Below, one piece after another: positions 21,655 to 33,520 of a DNA stretch of 64,000 nt. A program made the position numbers and the translations under genes. The stretch is from Posidonia oceanica (Eukaryota; Streptophyta; Magnoliopsida; Alismatales; Posidoniaceae), in NCBI GenBank assembly GCA_037176725.1, contig JAZBRS010000026.1:152035501-152099500 (forward strand). The letters run 5' to 3'. Under the pieces are notes generated by a model, which saw only the letters and a list, made by a program, of their open reading frames with translations, made no database searches and was not told the origin of the DNA. Position 1 is the stretch's first letter. Every line of letters starts with the position of its first letter.

Positions 21655-22765
21655 CCTCTACAACGTCCCTCGAGGATCCGACATCTGGAGCGGATATGGT
21701 AAACACGTGTCCTTTGGTGGGCTGATGCAGTGCATCTCCAGCTTCCTTGGGTGGATCCGGGCAGTCCTTCTGCACATGTCCCTGTTTTCCACAGTTATAA
21801 CACACTACGGTCTACTGTTGTCGAGGGCAAAGTGTCACAATGTGTCCCTTCTGTCTGCAAAGAAAATAAGTCCTCTCCCTCTATGAACCACTATTGGATC
21901 TAGTTTGACTAACTTCGACACCACTCTTCCTAGCGAAACTGTACCTTCCACTAGTAAATATGCTAGAACGCTCCTTCCTTTTCTTTCCTGAGCTCCCAGA
22001 ACTATTGGAGCTCGGCACCCCAGAAATAGATGACCGTGGGGCGAACATCTTCCCCTTTCCCATAGGCTAGCCATCCTTGAATCGCTTGTAGTCTTCCTCA
22101 AAGCGAAAAGCTAGGTCCACTGCATCTCGCAAGGTCCGACACCTGTAACCCATGACCTTCCATCTCAATCCTGGCTGTAAGCCTTCCACAAACCTCTTGG
22201 CTCTACGCTCCTCTAAATCGAAGGCCTAGGAGAAACGCTCGAGGCGAGAGAAAGTAGCCTCGTACTCAGCCACAGACATGTTCCCATGCAACAAATCTCT
22301 GAATTCCCGATCTAGTCTGTCTCTTTCATAATCGGGAAAGTATTTCTCATAAAAAGCATCTCAGAATTCCTGCCATGAGATCATCAGTAGGTCAACGTTG
22401 GGAAACTCCTGACGTCGTATGGCCTCCACCACTGCTCAGCATCGCCCTCAAGCAAAAAAAGAGGCCAATCATACTCATTTCTCTTGTGGGCACTCCATAC
22501 TCTCTAGTATCTTCTCTATCTTCAACAACTAGGCCTCACATTCCTCAGCTTTGCCTCTGCCATTGAAAGCTAGAGCATGCAGACAACTGAGCTCCTTCAG
22601 CCACCGGTCACTCTTGGTCTTGTCAGAGCTACCCTTCCCAAAGGTTTGCATGAACACATGCATCATACTTCTAAACTCTTCCTGCATTCCATGCCATCTG
22701 CTCTCCTCCCCAGGCTCAGAATTTGATGCAGGAGCCTTCCCCTTGCCTCTTCCTCGTAGTGGCAT
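21655..22765 (-). pseudogene. gag: Gag of nested Tekay
   Basis: ATG at 22765 follows the leader. The 1111 nt to the splice donor equal the outer copy. An N-terminal basic R-G-R-G-K-G-K stretch, a capsid region (with Y-F-P-D-Y-E-R-D-R-L-D-R-E-F near 22300-22340) and a Ser-rich linker precede two CCHC knuckles. The first has lost its leading Cys (Tyr in its place); the second, CYNCGKQGHVQKDC near 21760-21800, is intact. Several TAG stops interrupt the single frame. Confidence 0.83.
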
Positions 22766-22889
22766 CCTGCAAACAACCACAATCTCACACAAATTCATAA
22801 AATACTCAGGTGCAGACAACTAATTTTTATGCAGTCCTACGGAGCCATTAGACCGGACACCCTAAGCTAGTGCACTTAGTGTACCTAGG

Positions 22890-22901
22890 GCTCTGATACC
22901 A
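22890..22901 (-). other. Primer-binding site, nested Tekay
   Basis: On the - strand TGGTATCAGAGC, a perfect initiator-Met tRNA match. It directly adjoins the shortened 5' LTR. Confidence 0.9.
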
Positions 22902-25321
22902 TTAGAACCTATGGTGTGTAACTACGTGGCTCCAACTATGTGCACTAGACTGTACTGCAACTCCACGAACTTTACCTGAATGAAACCAATGAAAACACGT
23001 ATGAGTGACATCTAATTGTCACCCAGCACACGCCTACCGAAAACAAAAAGAAAACAAACTGAAAACTAGAGCTATTGGCTGTTAGCTCCCAGAACCACAC
23101 CGCTGCCTCTCTTGGCAATCCCAAAACCTGAAGTCTGCAAAAACACCAAGTCTGCAAAATTCTACTGTAAAAATGCATACAATTTCTTTTTAAAACATGC
23201 TTTTCAAAACCCTTTTTTTTTTTTCAAAACACATGCATTCCTTAAAATCCATTATGCACCCTCGGAAGGGTTTTATTTTTGTTACGCCAAACCAAGTCCG
23301 GAAGCAATCACAAAACCACATCTAAAAAACCAAGGCATTTTCTTGACCAAGCCGAAAAATCTGAATCTAAGCACAGAAAACCACAACACATGCACCCAGC
23401 GTTAAAACTTGTTGTGTTACTGTGGCCAACAGTAACCGACCGGCCAACAATTAGCTGCCGAAGTGTACTGCACTATCACGAACGAGCCACCCTATGTAGG
23501 AGCTGGTCCGTCCCAGGTCCTTACTCTAAGAACCCTCCAAAGTCCACTCTAGGACAACACAGGGTATGTCCTTTTTGACATCCTCAACTCGGGCCACCTA
23601 GGTCTTCTACTAGGCCCTACCACTCGGTAGTCACAACCTTGAACCTGTACCTGACCCTTCAGAGGTATCAGTCATCCCTGGTCCACCAATACAGTTCCAC
23701 GGTCCCATGACTCCCACCACACAACAACCACGACCTCAGACTCGCACCTGGCCCTCCAGAAGTTTCAATTGTCCCTGGTCCACCAGTGCAATCTGGCCTT
23801 TGTGGTTCCTTCCAAAAATCATGGAAAACTCTTTTCGAAATCATTTGCAAACTTGTGCAGCTCTTTGAAAATGTTTTTCCAAAACCGTTTCCAAAACATG
23901 TTTATTGCACAAAATCTTTTCTAAAACCCAAAACATCATTTTAAATCTTCCATTCAAGCAAAACAACCATCGTGGACCCAGCCTGGCCACTGCCAGGTGG
24001 GTTGCACCGACTGGGCACACTAGAGGCGCCTGCCAGTCGCGCCACCTAGGCACGCCGATAGGTTGCTCTAGTGGGTTGCGCATGCCAGTCGCACCCCACC
24101 CTAAAAACCTGTCAGTAAATAGAGCCGCAGCGACCCACGAAAATCGCCAATCTTGAGAACTCAAGCAATCTCACCACAAGCAACCAAAAATTCCACATAA
24201 TATATGAAAACGAAGAGATCGAAGTAATCTACCATTTGGAACAAAAATCACGGAAATCCAACACTCATAGCTCAAGATATAAAAGATCAAAGCAAAGGAG
24301 CTCAAAACACACCAACAGTACATATCACTTGAAAATTCCTTGAAAAGTCTACTAGAAATTACCAAAAATTAGGAAATCACTACCATGCATCAAGATCACC
24401 TCAAGCAACATATTTTCATCACTTACAAACTTAAATGAGAAGAATTTATGAGGTAGAACGAGTACCTCACTCCAGCGGCTTGCCGTTCAACTCTTTCGAC
24501 ACCACACCACGCCGTTCCTGACGTTCCAACACCTTATCCTTGCTCCAACAGCGACGAACATGATGGTGGTAGTCGTGGTGAACTTCTTCCCTTCTCCAAC
24601 GAGCCTTCACTCTCTTTCTCTCTCTCTCTCTCAGTCTCTTCTCCATCTCTTCTTGTTTCTCCTTCTCTTCTTTCTTTCCTTCTTCCTCTCTGTTTCTCTC
24701 GAGTCTTCTCCTCTCTTCTTTTCTTTTTTCTTTTTGCATGCCTCTAGCATGAAGCCCCTCCTTCTCCTTTTATAACACTTGTGTCCGACATCTTCCTTAA
24801 AACACAGGCACGGGCATGCATAAAGAAATTTACAGGGCTCAAGGCATGTACAGGGTTCACGCGTGACAAAAGGAAAAGAGAGAATCATGGACTGCACTGT
24901 GACATTTGGCATTATATCCTTCCCTCGGTCCCGTACATCATTCATTGGCCGCAACACGCCAAGATCTCGGTACAAAACCAAGAATCAAAGAGAAACCACA
25001 AACACACAGGAGGTAATCGAGGATCCCAAGAAGAAGACAAGAATCCAAATGAGAAAATAATAAAAAATCTATCATGATTGCTCAACAAATATATATACAA
25101 TTACTACCAATCAATCTCTAATTTACCCAGAATATACTCACACGAGAATTCGATTCCGAATCAAATCACACAACATTCAGAATTCTGAATTATTGGGCCG
25201 CACCAGTATTCCGCGTCGATAATCCGTGCTAATAATCCACACTGATCACGCGTGCCAGCATTTCATGCCAGATACTCGTGCGGAATACATCTGCTAGTTC
25301 TAGACATACCTGGATATTACA
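22902..25321 (-). repeat. 5' LTR of nested Tekay, lacking about 140 bp at its U5 end
   Basis: It matches the 3' LTR from AGAACCTATGGTGTG (about 22905) to ATTACA at 25321. The 140 bp that end the other LTR (15645-15784) are missing, and the LTR meets the primer-binding site directly. On the - strand TATAAAA (24768-24774) followed by a GA-rich tract is the likely promoter. Confidence 0.87.
24768..24774 (-). promoter_or_regulatory. LTR TATA box, nested Tekay
   Basis: TATAAAA on the - strand, followed by GGAGAAGG. Position in the LTR and the GA-rich sequence downstream match the outer Tekay LTR. Confidence 0.55.
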
Positions 25322-25326
25322 ATCCT
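25322..25326 (+). other. Target-site duplication, right (ATCCT)
   Basis: Partner of 15640-15644. The outer RT frame continues with A-R-V-E-A-V from the next base. Confidence 0.95.
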
Positions 25327-27488
25327 GCTAGGGTTGAGGCAGTAAGTAGTTGGGAGAGGCCCAAGACAGTGACAGAGATCAGGAGTTTCTTGGGTTTTGT
25401 GGGTTATTACAGGAGATTCATCTGGGACTTCATTGCAGCATCCCTGACAGCTTTGACCAAGAAGGGGGTTCCGTTCATTTGGGACCACGACTACGAGGCA
25501 AGCTTCAACGAGTTGAAGGCTCATTTGACTTCAGCTCCTGTTCTGACCTTGCCTTCTGGAAGTGGTGGCTTCACTGTATACCGTGATGCCAGTGGAGTTG
25601 GGTTGGGTGATGTTCTGATGCGGCATGGCAACGTGGTGGCATATGCTTCTCGCCAGCTGAAGGACCATGAGAAGAATTACTCGACCCATGATTTGGAGAT
25701 GGCTGCCGTAGTGTTCGCGCTCAAGCTCTAGCGACACTACGTTTATGGTGAGCTGTTTGAGGTCTTCACCGGGCATAGGAGTTTGAAGCATATCTTTACT
25801 CAGAAGGACCTCAACATGAGGCAGCACAGGTGGGTGGAGTATCTGAAGGACTACGATTTTAGTTTGTCCTACCACCCTGGGAAGGCCAACGTGGTCGCCG
25901 ATGCTCTGAGTCGGCATACACACGTGATGGCGAGCCTGATGGACAGGGAATGGACCATGCTGGAGGATCTAGTAGGTTGCAGACCCAAGAAACAAGCTTA
26001 GGGAACGGTTGGTGCCTGTGTGGCCAACCTATTTGTTCGCCTCAAGCTAGTTGAGTTTATCATTGCTTGTCAACAACTAGATCCTTTTGTTCTGGCTACT
26101 TTCGAGAAGTTGGAGGTTGGAGAAGAGCCTCATTTCTCTCTTGACACATATAGAGAGCTGAGATATGATCTGCGCTTGTATGTGCCCCAGTATGAGGAGG
26201 CAAGACAGAGGTTGCTACATGAAGCCCAACGGTCCAAGTACACTATCCATCCAGGGAGTACGAAGATGTACCAGGACCTGAAGAGGAATTTCTAATGGCC
26301 TAGCATGAAGAGAGATGTTGCTGACCATGTGGCGAAGTGTATGACTTGCCAGCTGGTCAAGGCAGAGCAGTAAAAGCTTGGAGGAACTTTGCAAGCCTTG
26401 GACATCCCTGTATGGAAGTAGGAACACATATCTATGGATTTTGTGACTAGTTTGCCACATACCAGGAGAAAGAATGACACTATGTGGGTTATTGTGGATC
26501 GACTGACCAAGTCTGCACATTTTCTGGCAATTCAGGTGAATCTCCTTATGCATCGGTTAGCAGAACTGTATGTATCGGAGATTGTTCGGTAGCATGGTGT
26601 TCCCGTGACCATTGTGTCTAACAGAGACACAAGGTTTACCTCGAGGTTCTGGAGGACTCTGTAGGAAGCTTTCAGCACTGTGCTCAATTTCAGCATGGCA
26701 TTTCATCCTCAGTCGGATGGCCAAACAGAGAGGACCATTCAGACGTTGGAGGATATGCTCAGAGCATGTGCCATGGAGTTGCAAGGGAGTTGGAAGGACC
26801 ACCTTTCTTTAATCGAGTTCGCCTACAATAACAGTTACCACTTTAGCATTGGGTTGGTGCAATACAAAGCCTTGTATGGTAGGCCTTGCAGATCACCGAT
26901 TTGCTGGGGCAAAGTAGGTGAATGGTAGCTTCTTGGTCCTAAGATTGTGCAGCTGTATGCAGATAAGTTGGATTTGATCCACAGGAGACATGTAGCTGCA
27001 TAGAGTTGGCAGAAGAGCTATACCAATCAGAGGCCGAGACCACTGGAATTCCTGGTGGGGGATTTTGTTTTACTGAAGGTTTCACCTACCAAGGGCATGA
27101 TGAGGTTTGGGAAGCGTGGGAAGTTGAGTCTCTACTATATTGGCCTGTACCATAACACACAGAGGGTTGGAGAAGAGGCATATAGGTTGGACCTAGCACC
27201 AGAACAGTCATCTGTGCATGGCGTACTCCATGTCTCCATGTCTCCATGTTGAGGAAGTGTCTGGCTGATGCATCGCAGGTGATTCCAGTTCAGCTAGAGA
27301 TGCTCCACGAAGATCTGTCCTTTGTGGTAGATGTTGTCTAGATCATCGACCGGAAGGAACAGGTGTTGCAGAATAAGGTGATTCCGCTAGTTCTTGTGCG
27401 AAGGAAGCATCATGGAGCTGAGGAGGCCATTTGGGAACGCGAGGATGCTATCCTAGCCCAGTGTCCATATCTTTTCGCCTATCAATGA
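25327..27488 (+). pseudogene. pol: Pol part 2 of outer Tekay: RT end, RNase H, integrase, chromodomain
   Basis: It continues the interrupted frame. RNase H keeps D-A-S and the L-E-M-A-A-V Glu, but its third acidic site reads T-G-H-R-S-L where the nested copy has I-D-H-Q-S-L, so a catalytic Asp is Gly (near 25770). The integrase has HPGSTKMY...CMTC zinc-finger residues and an intact D, D, E catalytic triad (in M-D-F-V, S-N-R-D, and [11 protein letters not shown]). Stops: 25729, 25999, 26293, 26371, 26419, 26590, 26662, 26926 and 27001, mostly TAG. An 8-bp tandem duplication near 27229-27246 shifts the frame. The chromodomain (I-I-D-R-K-E-Q-V-L to C-P-Y-L-F) follows in the shifted frame. Confidence 0.87.
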
Positions 27489-27510
27489 TTTCAGAGGCGA
27501 AATCTCCTTT

Positions 27511-27523
27511 AAGGTGGTTAGGA
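27511..27523 (+). other. Polypurine tract, outer Tekay
   Basis: AAGGTGGTTAGGA directly precedes TGTAACACCCG of the 3' LTR. It is less purine-pure than in the nested copy. Confidence 0.7.
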
Positions 27524-27750
27524 TGTAACACCCGTAAATTCATTTCTTCTTGTAATTATTCAGATTTATGAATTTGTAATTGTAGACGACTGTTACTGGC
27601 TCGAGGCCTCATTCTATTAGTTTTGTGATCAGTGTTTGGGCTTTAATTCTGGTTCTGGCCACTGAATTGACTAGAACTGCGGGTTCCTACAGCTGATCGA
27701 TTCAGCATATTGGTCCTGCAGATGGCTCTCGCGGGTTGGTTCCGTGTATC
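27524..27750 (+). repeat. 3' LTR of outer Tekay, first 227 bp only
   Basis: It matches 10688-10925 from TGTAACACCC to TTCCG(C/T)GTATC. After 27750 the sequence changes abruptly to Tat-type LTR, beginning with two copies of ATCATAAGTCTACTGTGC in tandem (27751-27791). About 2.1 kb of this LTR are missing. Confidence 0.88.
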
Positions 27751-27932
27751 ATCATAAGTCTACTGTGCATTCATCATAAGTCTACTGTGCATTCATCAAT
27801 CATTTAAATGCATTTTTAAACTATATTACATTGCAGAAAAGCTCTGTGATTTAATTTATTTGCATTTTAGTCCAGCTACATACATTCATTTCATTTAAAT
27901 GAACATTTAAACCATACTGCATTGTTGTAAAG

Positions 27933-30900
27933 TGTAGCTATCCCGTCTCGAAAATCTCGGGACCAGCGAGGGGCCCGAGAGGAGAGAAGTGTCACTATGA
28001 GTGCAACGCGAAGGGAGAAAACAAAGATAAAGCAAATACGGAGTTGCCACCTAGTCTATTAAGTCGGGAGATGTGGAAAATCGAGGAAATACATGAAAAC
28101 ATGCAAATGGATGCAATGCTATGCAAAATGAATGACTCGTGCCAGGGACAAGGGCAAGATGGTCACTGCGGGCCAGAGAAAGGGTAAGGACTCCTGTTAC
28201 ACACGGGGAAGGTGTTAGGCACCCCCGATACACCCAGAATCGGTCTTTCTAGGCTAATCTCGCTCGCATGTGTAGAATATTGATGATGCTCGCCTTAAAT
28301 GCGTGCCCGAGCGGCGTGGAATGCTATGCCATGCTATGAATGCTCAAATGTATGCCTAAATGCCTAAATGCCATGTATGCTGTGATAACATGCCTAAGTG
28401 TATGCTCTAAGTGTTATGATGCATGGAAAAAAGTAAACATGCAACCTATGTGCTCATCTGCGCTGTCAGTATTCCGAACGGGGTGTGCCCTGGTTCGTAA
28501 GAACTCCAGACATTAAACATCACTACTCTAATGCAAATGCAGGCGATAAAACAAAACACCGATCAAACCAGGCAATGCAAAGCAACATGCGAAGGGAAAC
28601 AAAGTAGAGGCGATAAATCATGCAATGCAAGGGTGCGGCATGCAAAAGAAAGTGATGCAAAGGCAATAAAGCCTAACCTATATGCTCGAGAAAACAGATC
28701 GAGAAAACAAGGTGTGCAATGCAAGTTATAAAGGAATGAATGATATGCAGTGCTTCAGATGGACTTATCTTGATAATCTGGGGCCTGATCTGTAATAACT
28801 TTGGTTGGAATGAAAGATCATTCAACCAGGAAGACCAGGATAGTTAGATCATGAAGATCCAACGGTTCGATAAAAAGTTATTCAGAAAACAAGTCAGATG
28901 GCTCAAGGGCCATCAAAGTGGTCTAAATAGGGGTTTATGTGTAAAATGCCCCTATGTGTGTGCAATGCAGGGTGTCCTACATGTAATGAGCCTAACAATG
29001 CTCAAACAGATGCTAGGGTGCAATATGCAATGATATGAAGATGCAATGCATGCAAGAATGCAAAAGATAGGGGCCTAAGTGCAATTAAAGTAAATGCAGG
29101 GGCTAATATGCAATTAAAGCAAATGCAGGGGCTAATATGCAAAATTCCATATGTGTAGATGCATGCAATGCAATAAGGTAAAGTCCTAAATGCATTTTGG
29201 ACAAAAGTGCAATATGCAAAATGTGAGGACCTAAATGCAATGCTAGAAATGCTGTGAATGCAATAATTGGACTTGTATGCAATATGATTAAAGTTCAAGG
29301 CTTAAATGCAATGTGGGGGAAAATGCAATATAGTTCTAAAAATGGATTTAATGAAATGCAATGCATGAAGGACCTAAATGTAATAAAACTAAAATGCTGG
29401 ATTAAGTGCTAATGTAATAAAGTTCTAAAAATAAATTAAATGAAATCTAATGCAAGATGGACCTAGTTGCAATAAAAATAAACCAGCAGATTAAAAGCTA
29501 ATGCAATAAAGTTTTAACAATGAATTAAATGAAATTTAAAACAGAACAGGACTTACTTGTAATAAAAATAAACTAACAGATTAAAAGCTAATGCAATAAA
29601 GTTTTAACAATGATTTAAATGAAATGCAAACAAACCAGGACCTACATGCAATAAAAGTAACTTGCTGGGTTTTATTTTAATGCAACCTAATCTAAACTAA
29701 GTTAACTCATTTAAATAAAACGAAAACAAAAGCAAAAAAAAATAAAGGAATAGTACCACTTACCTGGTACGAAAGAACTGCCAGCGACGGTGGTTGCTGG
29801 CGAGCCTCGACGACGACAGGGGAGGCGAGAGGATGGCCCAGCGGAGGTGTGGCGGCAAAGAGGGGGGCGATTCCGACACGGTGGGGGTGCTGGCGACTCG
29901 CCGGAGCTGCGCCAAATCTTGCCGGAGCCGAAGAAGGAAGCAAAACCAGAGGTCGGGCGAGGGCTTTGAGCCCAGGGGGAGGATCTAGAAGCGAGAGCGG
30001 AACGTCCTGGAGGTGAGGGGAGGTCCACCCGGCCGTGACAACGCCTGGAGGGCTCTGACGACGTCGATGGGTCGTGACGGAGGAAATCAGGTTCGCGGCG
30101 ATGCTGGGCGCAGCGACGGGAGGTCTGAGGCGTTGGGCTCGGTCGGTGGAGGTACGGAGGAGGTCCGAGAAGAGGTGGATTGGCCGCTCTCCCCCTCTGC
30201 ACTCGAGTTGGATAAGTGGGTGTCTCTGGTTTTTTTTTTTGGCTTCTTCTTTGTTCTGTTGCTCTCACTGAGGTCTGGGCTTGTAGGTGGACTCGTGGAG
30301 GGTCGTTTGAGGTGGAAAGCGATGGAGGAATGGTCGTGGAAGCAAGGGAGAGGAGTTGGCAAGAAGAAGAAGGAGGCAGTGGGTTAGAGAGAAGAATTAT
30401 TCTTTTCTCTCTCCTAGGTTATTCTTTTTTTTCTCTTTTTGGGTTTTTCAGTTGCTGTTGGGTTTCTTCTCCTCTTGGGTTGCTCCTGTGTGTCGTAAGG
30501 AAGGAGAAGAGAGTGAGGAAGGGGTCCTGTATGAAAGTGGGTTGGCTGCTGTGTGTGAAGGGGAGTAGGGTTTTGCTATGAAGGTTTTTTTTCTTTTTGT
30601 GTATGTCTATGAGCTCTCCTTCTTGCAGTTGTGTCCCTCTGTGATGTTCGTGATCCTTTGCAGTTGCTGTAGTGGGGTTGGTTTTGAAGAGAAGGCCGAG
30701 TGGGAGGCTGCAGTTGGGTGATGAAGGAGAAGGTCTGTTGAAGGTGTGAAGCAGTTGGAATTGCTGTGTAGGAGGGAGTCCGGTGTCGTGGGGTTGGTTT
30801 GGTTTTTCTCTCTGTCTCTTGACCACAGGAGGTGGTGGTGGTAGTTGGAGGAAGAAGGAGAAGAGAAGGAGTCGTGGGAAGGAGGGAAAATCGTGGGTGT

Positions 30901-31120
30901 GAGGAAAAATAGAAGAAGAGAAGAGGAAGAAGAGAAGAAAAATAAAGAAAAAAGAAGAGAGGAAGGAGGGAGTGTAGCCTTTGGGCTTGGTTGTGGGTTT
31001 GGCCTAGGGTTTCTAAGGTTTCTAGGTTGGGATTTCTGGGTTGGGATTTCTAGGGTTTGAATGGGTTGTGGTCCACCAGAGAAGAGCCATTCATGAAGGG
31101 GTCAAAATGGGGTGTCTACA
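27933..31120 (-). mobile_element. Solo LTR 1 of a Tat-related family, 3.19 kb
   Basis: On the + strand it starts TGTAGCTATCCCG and ends GGGGTGTCTACA. Read on its own strand it is TGTAGACACCCC...GATAGCTACA. It is flanked by a perfect 5-bp duplication TAAAG (27928-27932 and 31121-31125). With no internal region it is a solo LTR left by recombination between two LTRs. It contains a repeat field (about 29030-29700; units with ATGCAATAAAG and TTAAATGAAA) and a GC-rich block (29770-30200). Open frames such as 29711-30268 on the - strand lie wholly in the LTR and look incidental. Confidence 0.9.
29030..29690. repeat. Degenerate tandem repeats in solo LTR 1
   Basis: Short units of about 30 bp (GCAATTAAAGTAAATGCAGG) at 29080-29150 are followed by units of about 85-90 bp containing AATGCAATAAAGTTTTAAC and AATAAACTAACAG-type blocks. 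They correspond to the longer arrays in solo LTR 2 and, inverted, to 57015-58110. Confidence 0.7.
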
Positions 31121-31461
31121 TAAAGTCTTGCACTTTATTATATTTACATGTAGGTCCAGCTGCATACATTCATTCATTTAAATGAACATTTAAATCATAT
31201 TGCATTACTGTTATGTCCTCCAGTTTTGCATATTTGCACATAAGTCCATTTGCATGCATACATTCATTTAAATCACATTTAAACTATATTTCATTTATGC
31301 TTGCATTGCATTTAAGTCCTGCATTATAGTTTTACTGCATATAGGTCCTGCAGTTGCATACATAGCATTCATGCCACATTGCATTTAGGTCCAGTAGCTT
31401 AGTTTTATTGCATTTAGGTCTAGAACCTAAACCATTGCATGCATATCATTTCATGGGCATT

Positions 31462-31635
31462 TTGCATGTTGCCTCCTACTTTTTGGGCATACTGCATATT
31501 ACCCCTTACCTTTTGGGAATTTTGCATGTTGCCCCCTACCTTTTGGGCATACTACATATTGCCCCCTACCTTTTGCCATAGTGCATATTGCCCCTTACAT
31601 TCTGCCATATTGCATACAGACCCCTACGTTTTGGT
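31462..31635 (+). repeat. Minisatellite of about 35 bp in the + strand Tat LTR
   Basis: About five units of the form GCATGTTGCCCCCTACCTTT plus TGGGCATACT follow each other. They keep a His/Pro/Phe-rich frame open (31439-31915), which I regard as a by-product. Confidence 0.75.
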
Positions 31636-31965
31636 CGTATTGCATTTAGACCCTGCACTTGGCTCCTCTTGCATTAGTGGGCCACTGCATCTCATTCATT
31701 GCATCATAACTTGCATTACATGCATTGTTTTTGCGATCTGTCTTCTCGAGCATATAGATTGGGCTTTGTCGGTCGATTTCCCCTTTGCTTGTCTCATCCT
31801 TGCATTGTATGATTTTCCGTCGGTGTTTTGTTTTCCCCTTGCATGTCGCATCCTTGCAATGAATGGTTTTCCTCCGACATTTTGTTTCCCGCCTGCATTG
31901 CATCTAAGGCAATGATAATTACTGTTTGGACATCTTTGGAACCGTGGTACGCCCGATTCAAATAC

Positions 31966-32080
31966 TGTAGCGATCCCGTCTTGAGATCTGAATCCGAAGG
32001 GGGCCCGAGAGAGAGGGAGGTCACTATGAGTGTCGTCGCGAAGAGAGAAAACAAAGATAAAGCAAATACGCAGTCGCCAC
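31966..32080 (-). repeat. 115-bp terminal duplication in solo LTR 2
   Basis: TGTAGC(G/T)ATCCCGTCT...GTCGCCAC occurs twice in tandem at the + strand left end (31966 and 32081). The outer copy abuts the target duplication. The unit ends at GTCGCCAC, so the duplicate covers the final 115 bp of the LTR in its own orientation. Confidence 0.85.
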
Positions 32081-33249
32081 TGTAGCTATCCCGTCTCGAG
32101 ATCTGAACCCGAAGGGGCCCGAGAAGAGAGAGGGAGGTCACTATGAGTGCCGTCGTGAAGAGAGAAAACAAAGATAAAGCAAATACGGAGTCGCCACCTA
32201 GTCTATTAAGTCGGGAGACAAGGAAAACCGAGGAAATGCATGGAGACATGCAAAAGGATGCAATGATATGCAAAAGAAGATGACTCGTGCCAAGGACAAG
32301 GGCAAAACGGTCATTGTGGGTCCAGAGAAAGGGTAATGACACCTATTACATGCGGGGAAGGTGTTAGGCACCCCCGACACACCTGAGGAATTGGTCTTTC
32401 TTGGCTGTTCTGGCTCGCATTTACAGGATATCAGCAATGATTGCCTAACTGCACGTCCAAGGGACAAGGAATGCTAATGCCATGCAATGAATGCTCGAAT
32501 GTATGCCTAAATGCCATGTATGCTGTGATAATATGCCTAAGTGTACTCTGAGTGCTGTGATGCATGGGAAAAAAGTAAACGTGCAACTTATGTGCTCAGC
32601 TATGCTGCCAGTGTTCCGAACGGGACGGGCCCTGGTTCATAAGAACTCCAGACAGTAAACATCACTGCTCTAATGCAAATGCAGGCAATAAAACAAAACA
32701 CCGATAAAGCCACGCAATGCAAGTGTGCGACATGCAAAGGGGAAACAAAATAGAAGCAATAAACCATGCAAGGCGAGTGTGAAACAAATCGTCAAGTAAA
32801 AAGCCATGCAATGCAAGTGTGAAACAAGCAAAGGGGAAACAAAACAGGGTCGGAAAATCCTAATCTATATGCACGAGAAAACAGACTGTGGAAACGATGT
32901 ATGCGGTGCAAGTGGTAAGGTCCTAAGTGATATGCAGTGATTCAGGTGCGCTTATCTTGAAGATCTGAGGCTTGATCTGAAATAACTTTGATTAGAATGG
33001 AAGATCATTCAACTAGGAAGACCTGGATGGTTAAATCGTTAAAATCCAATGGTCCGATAAGAAGTTATTCAGGTTTCAAGTCAGATGGCTCAAGGACCAG
33101 AAAAAGTGGTCCAAACGGGGGTCTAAGTGCAAATTACCCCTACGTGTGTGCAATGCAAGGTGTCCTACATGTAATGAGGCTAACAATGCTCAAACAGGAG
33201 CTAGAATGTGATATGCAATGATATGAAGTTGCCATGCATGCAAGAATGC

Positions 33250-33520
33250 AAAAGATAGGGACCTAAGTGCAACTAAAATAAATGCAGGGGCTTAAGTGCA
33301 ATTATAGTAAATGCAGGGGCTAAAATGCAATTAGAGTAGATGTAGGGGCCTAAATGCAAATTAAAATAAAAACAGGGGCCTAAATGCAATTAAAGTAAAT
33401 ATAGGGGTCTAAATGCAATTAGAGTGAATGTATAGGCCTAAATACAATTAAAGTAAATGTGGGGGTCTAAATGCAATTAGAGTGAATGCAGGGGGCTAAA
33501 ATGCAAAATGCCACAAGTGT
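33250..33520. repeat. 36-bp minisatellite in solo LTR 2
   Basis: About seven units of the form AGGGGCCTAAATGCAATTAA plus AGTAAATGC run in tandem, with point differences between copies. Solo LTR 1 has only two or three such units. Confidence 0.8.

Larger units (their letters stand above)
15645..25321 (-). mobile_element. Tekay-clade Ty3 chromovirus, nested copy, 9.68 kb
   Basis: A complete but inactive element on the - strand, flanked by ATCCT. In its own orientation: 5' LTR (25321 down to about 22902), primer-binding site, gag, candidate 116-nt intron, protease, RT, RNase H, integrase with chromodomain, polypurine tract and 3' LTR (18146 down to 15645). In about 150 bp of the two LTRs compared by eye they differ at roughly one position in ten, so the insertion is not recent. 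Stops and frameshifts are scattered through gag and pol. It inserted into the RT gene of a related Tekay element. Confidence 0.93.
10688..27750 (+). mobile_element. Tekay-clade Ty3 chromovirus, outer copy, interrupted and 3'-truncated
   Basis: Parts in order are the 5' LTR (10688-13028), primer-binding site, gag, a candidate 116-nt intron, protease and RT, a nested Tekay insertion (15645-25321), RNase H, integrase, chromodomain, polypurine tract and the first 227 bp of the 3' LTR. The domain order and a C-terminal chromodomain after integrase place it among Tekay/Del chromoviruses. Many in-frame TAG codons, a frameshift in RT and an 8-bp duplication near the integrase end make it inactive. 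The 3' LTR stops at 27750, where Tat-type LTR sequence takes over, so no target duplication can be checked. Confidence 0.9.

Noticed and set aside
29711..30268. 185-codon Pro/Arg/Ser-rich frame on the - strand
   Set aside because: GC-rich part of solo LTR 1. Sense in LTR orientation, but not matched by an equivalent frame in solo LTR 2.
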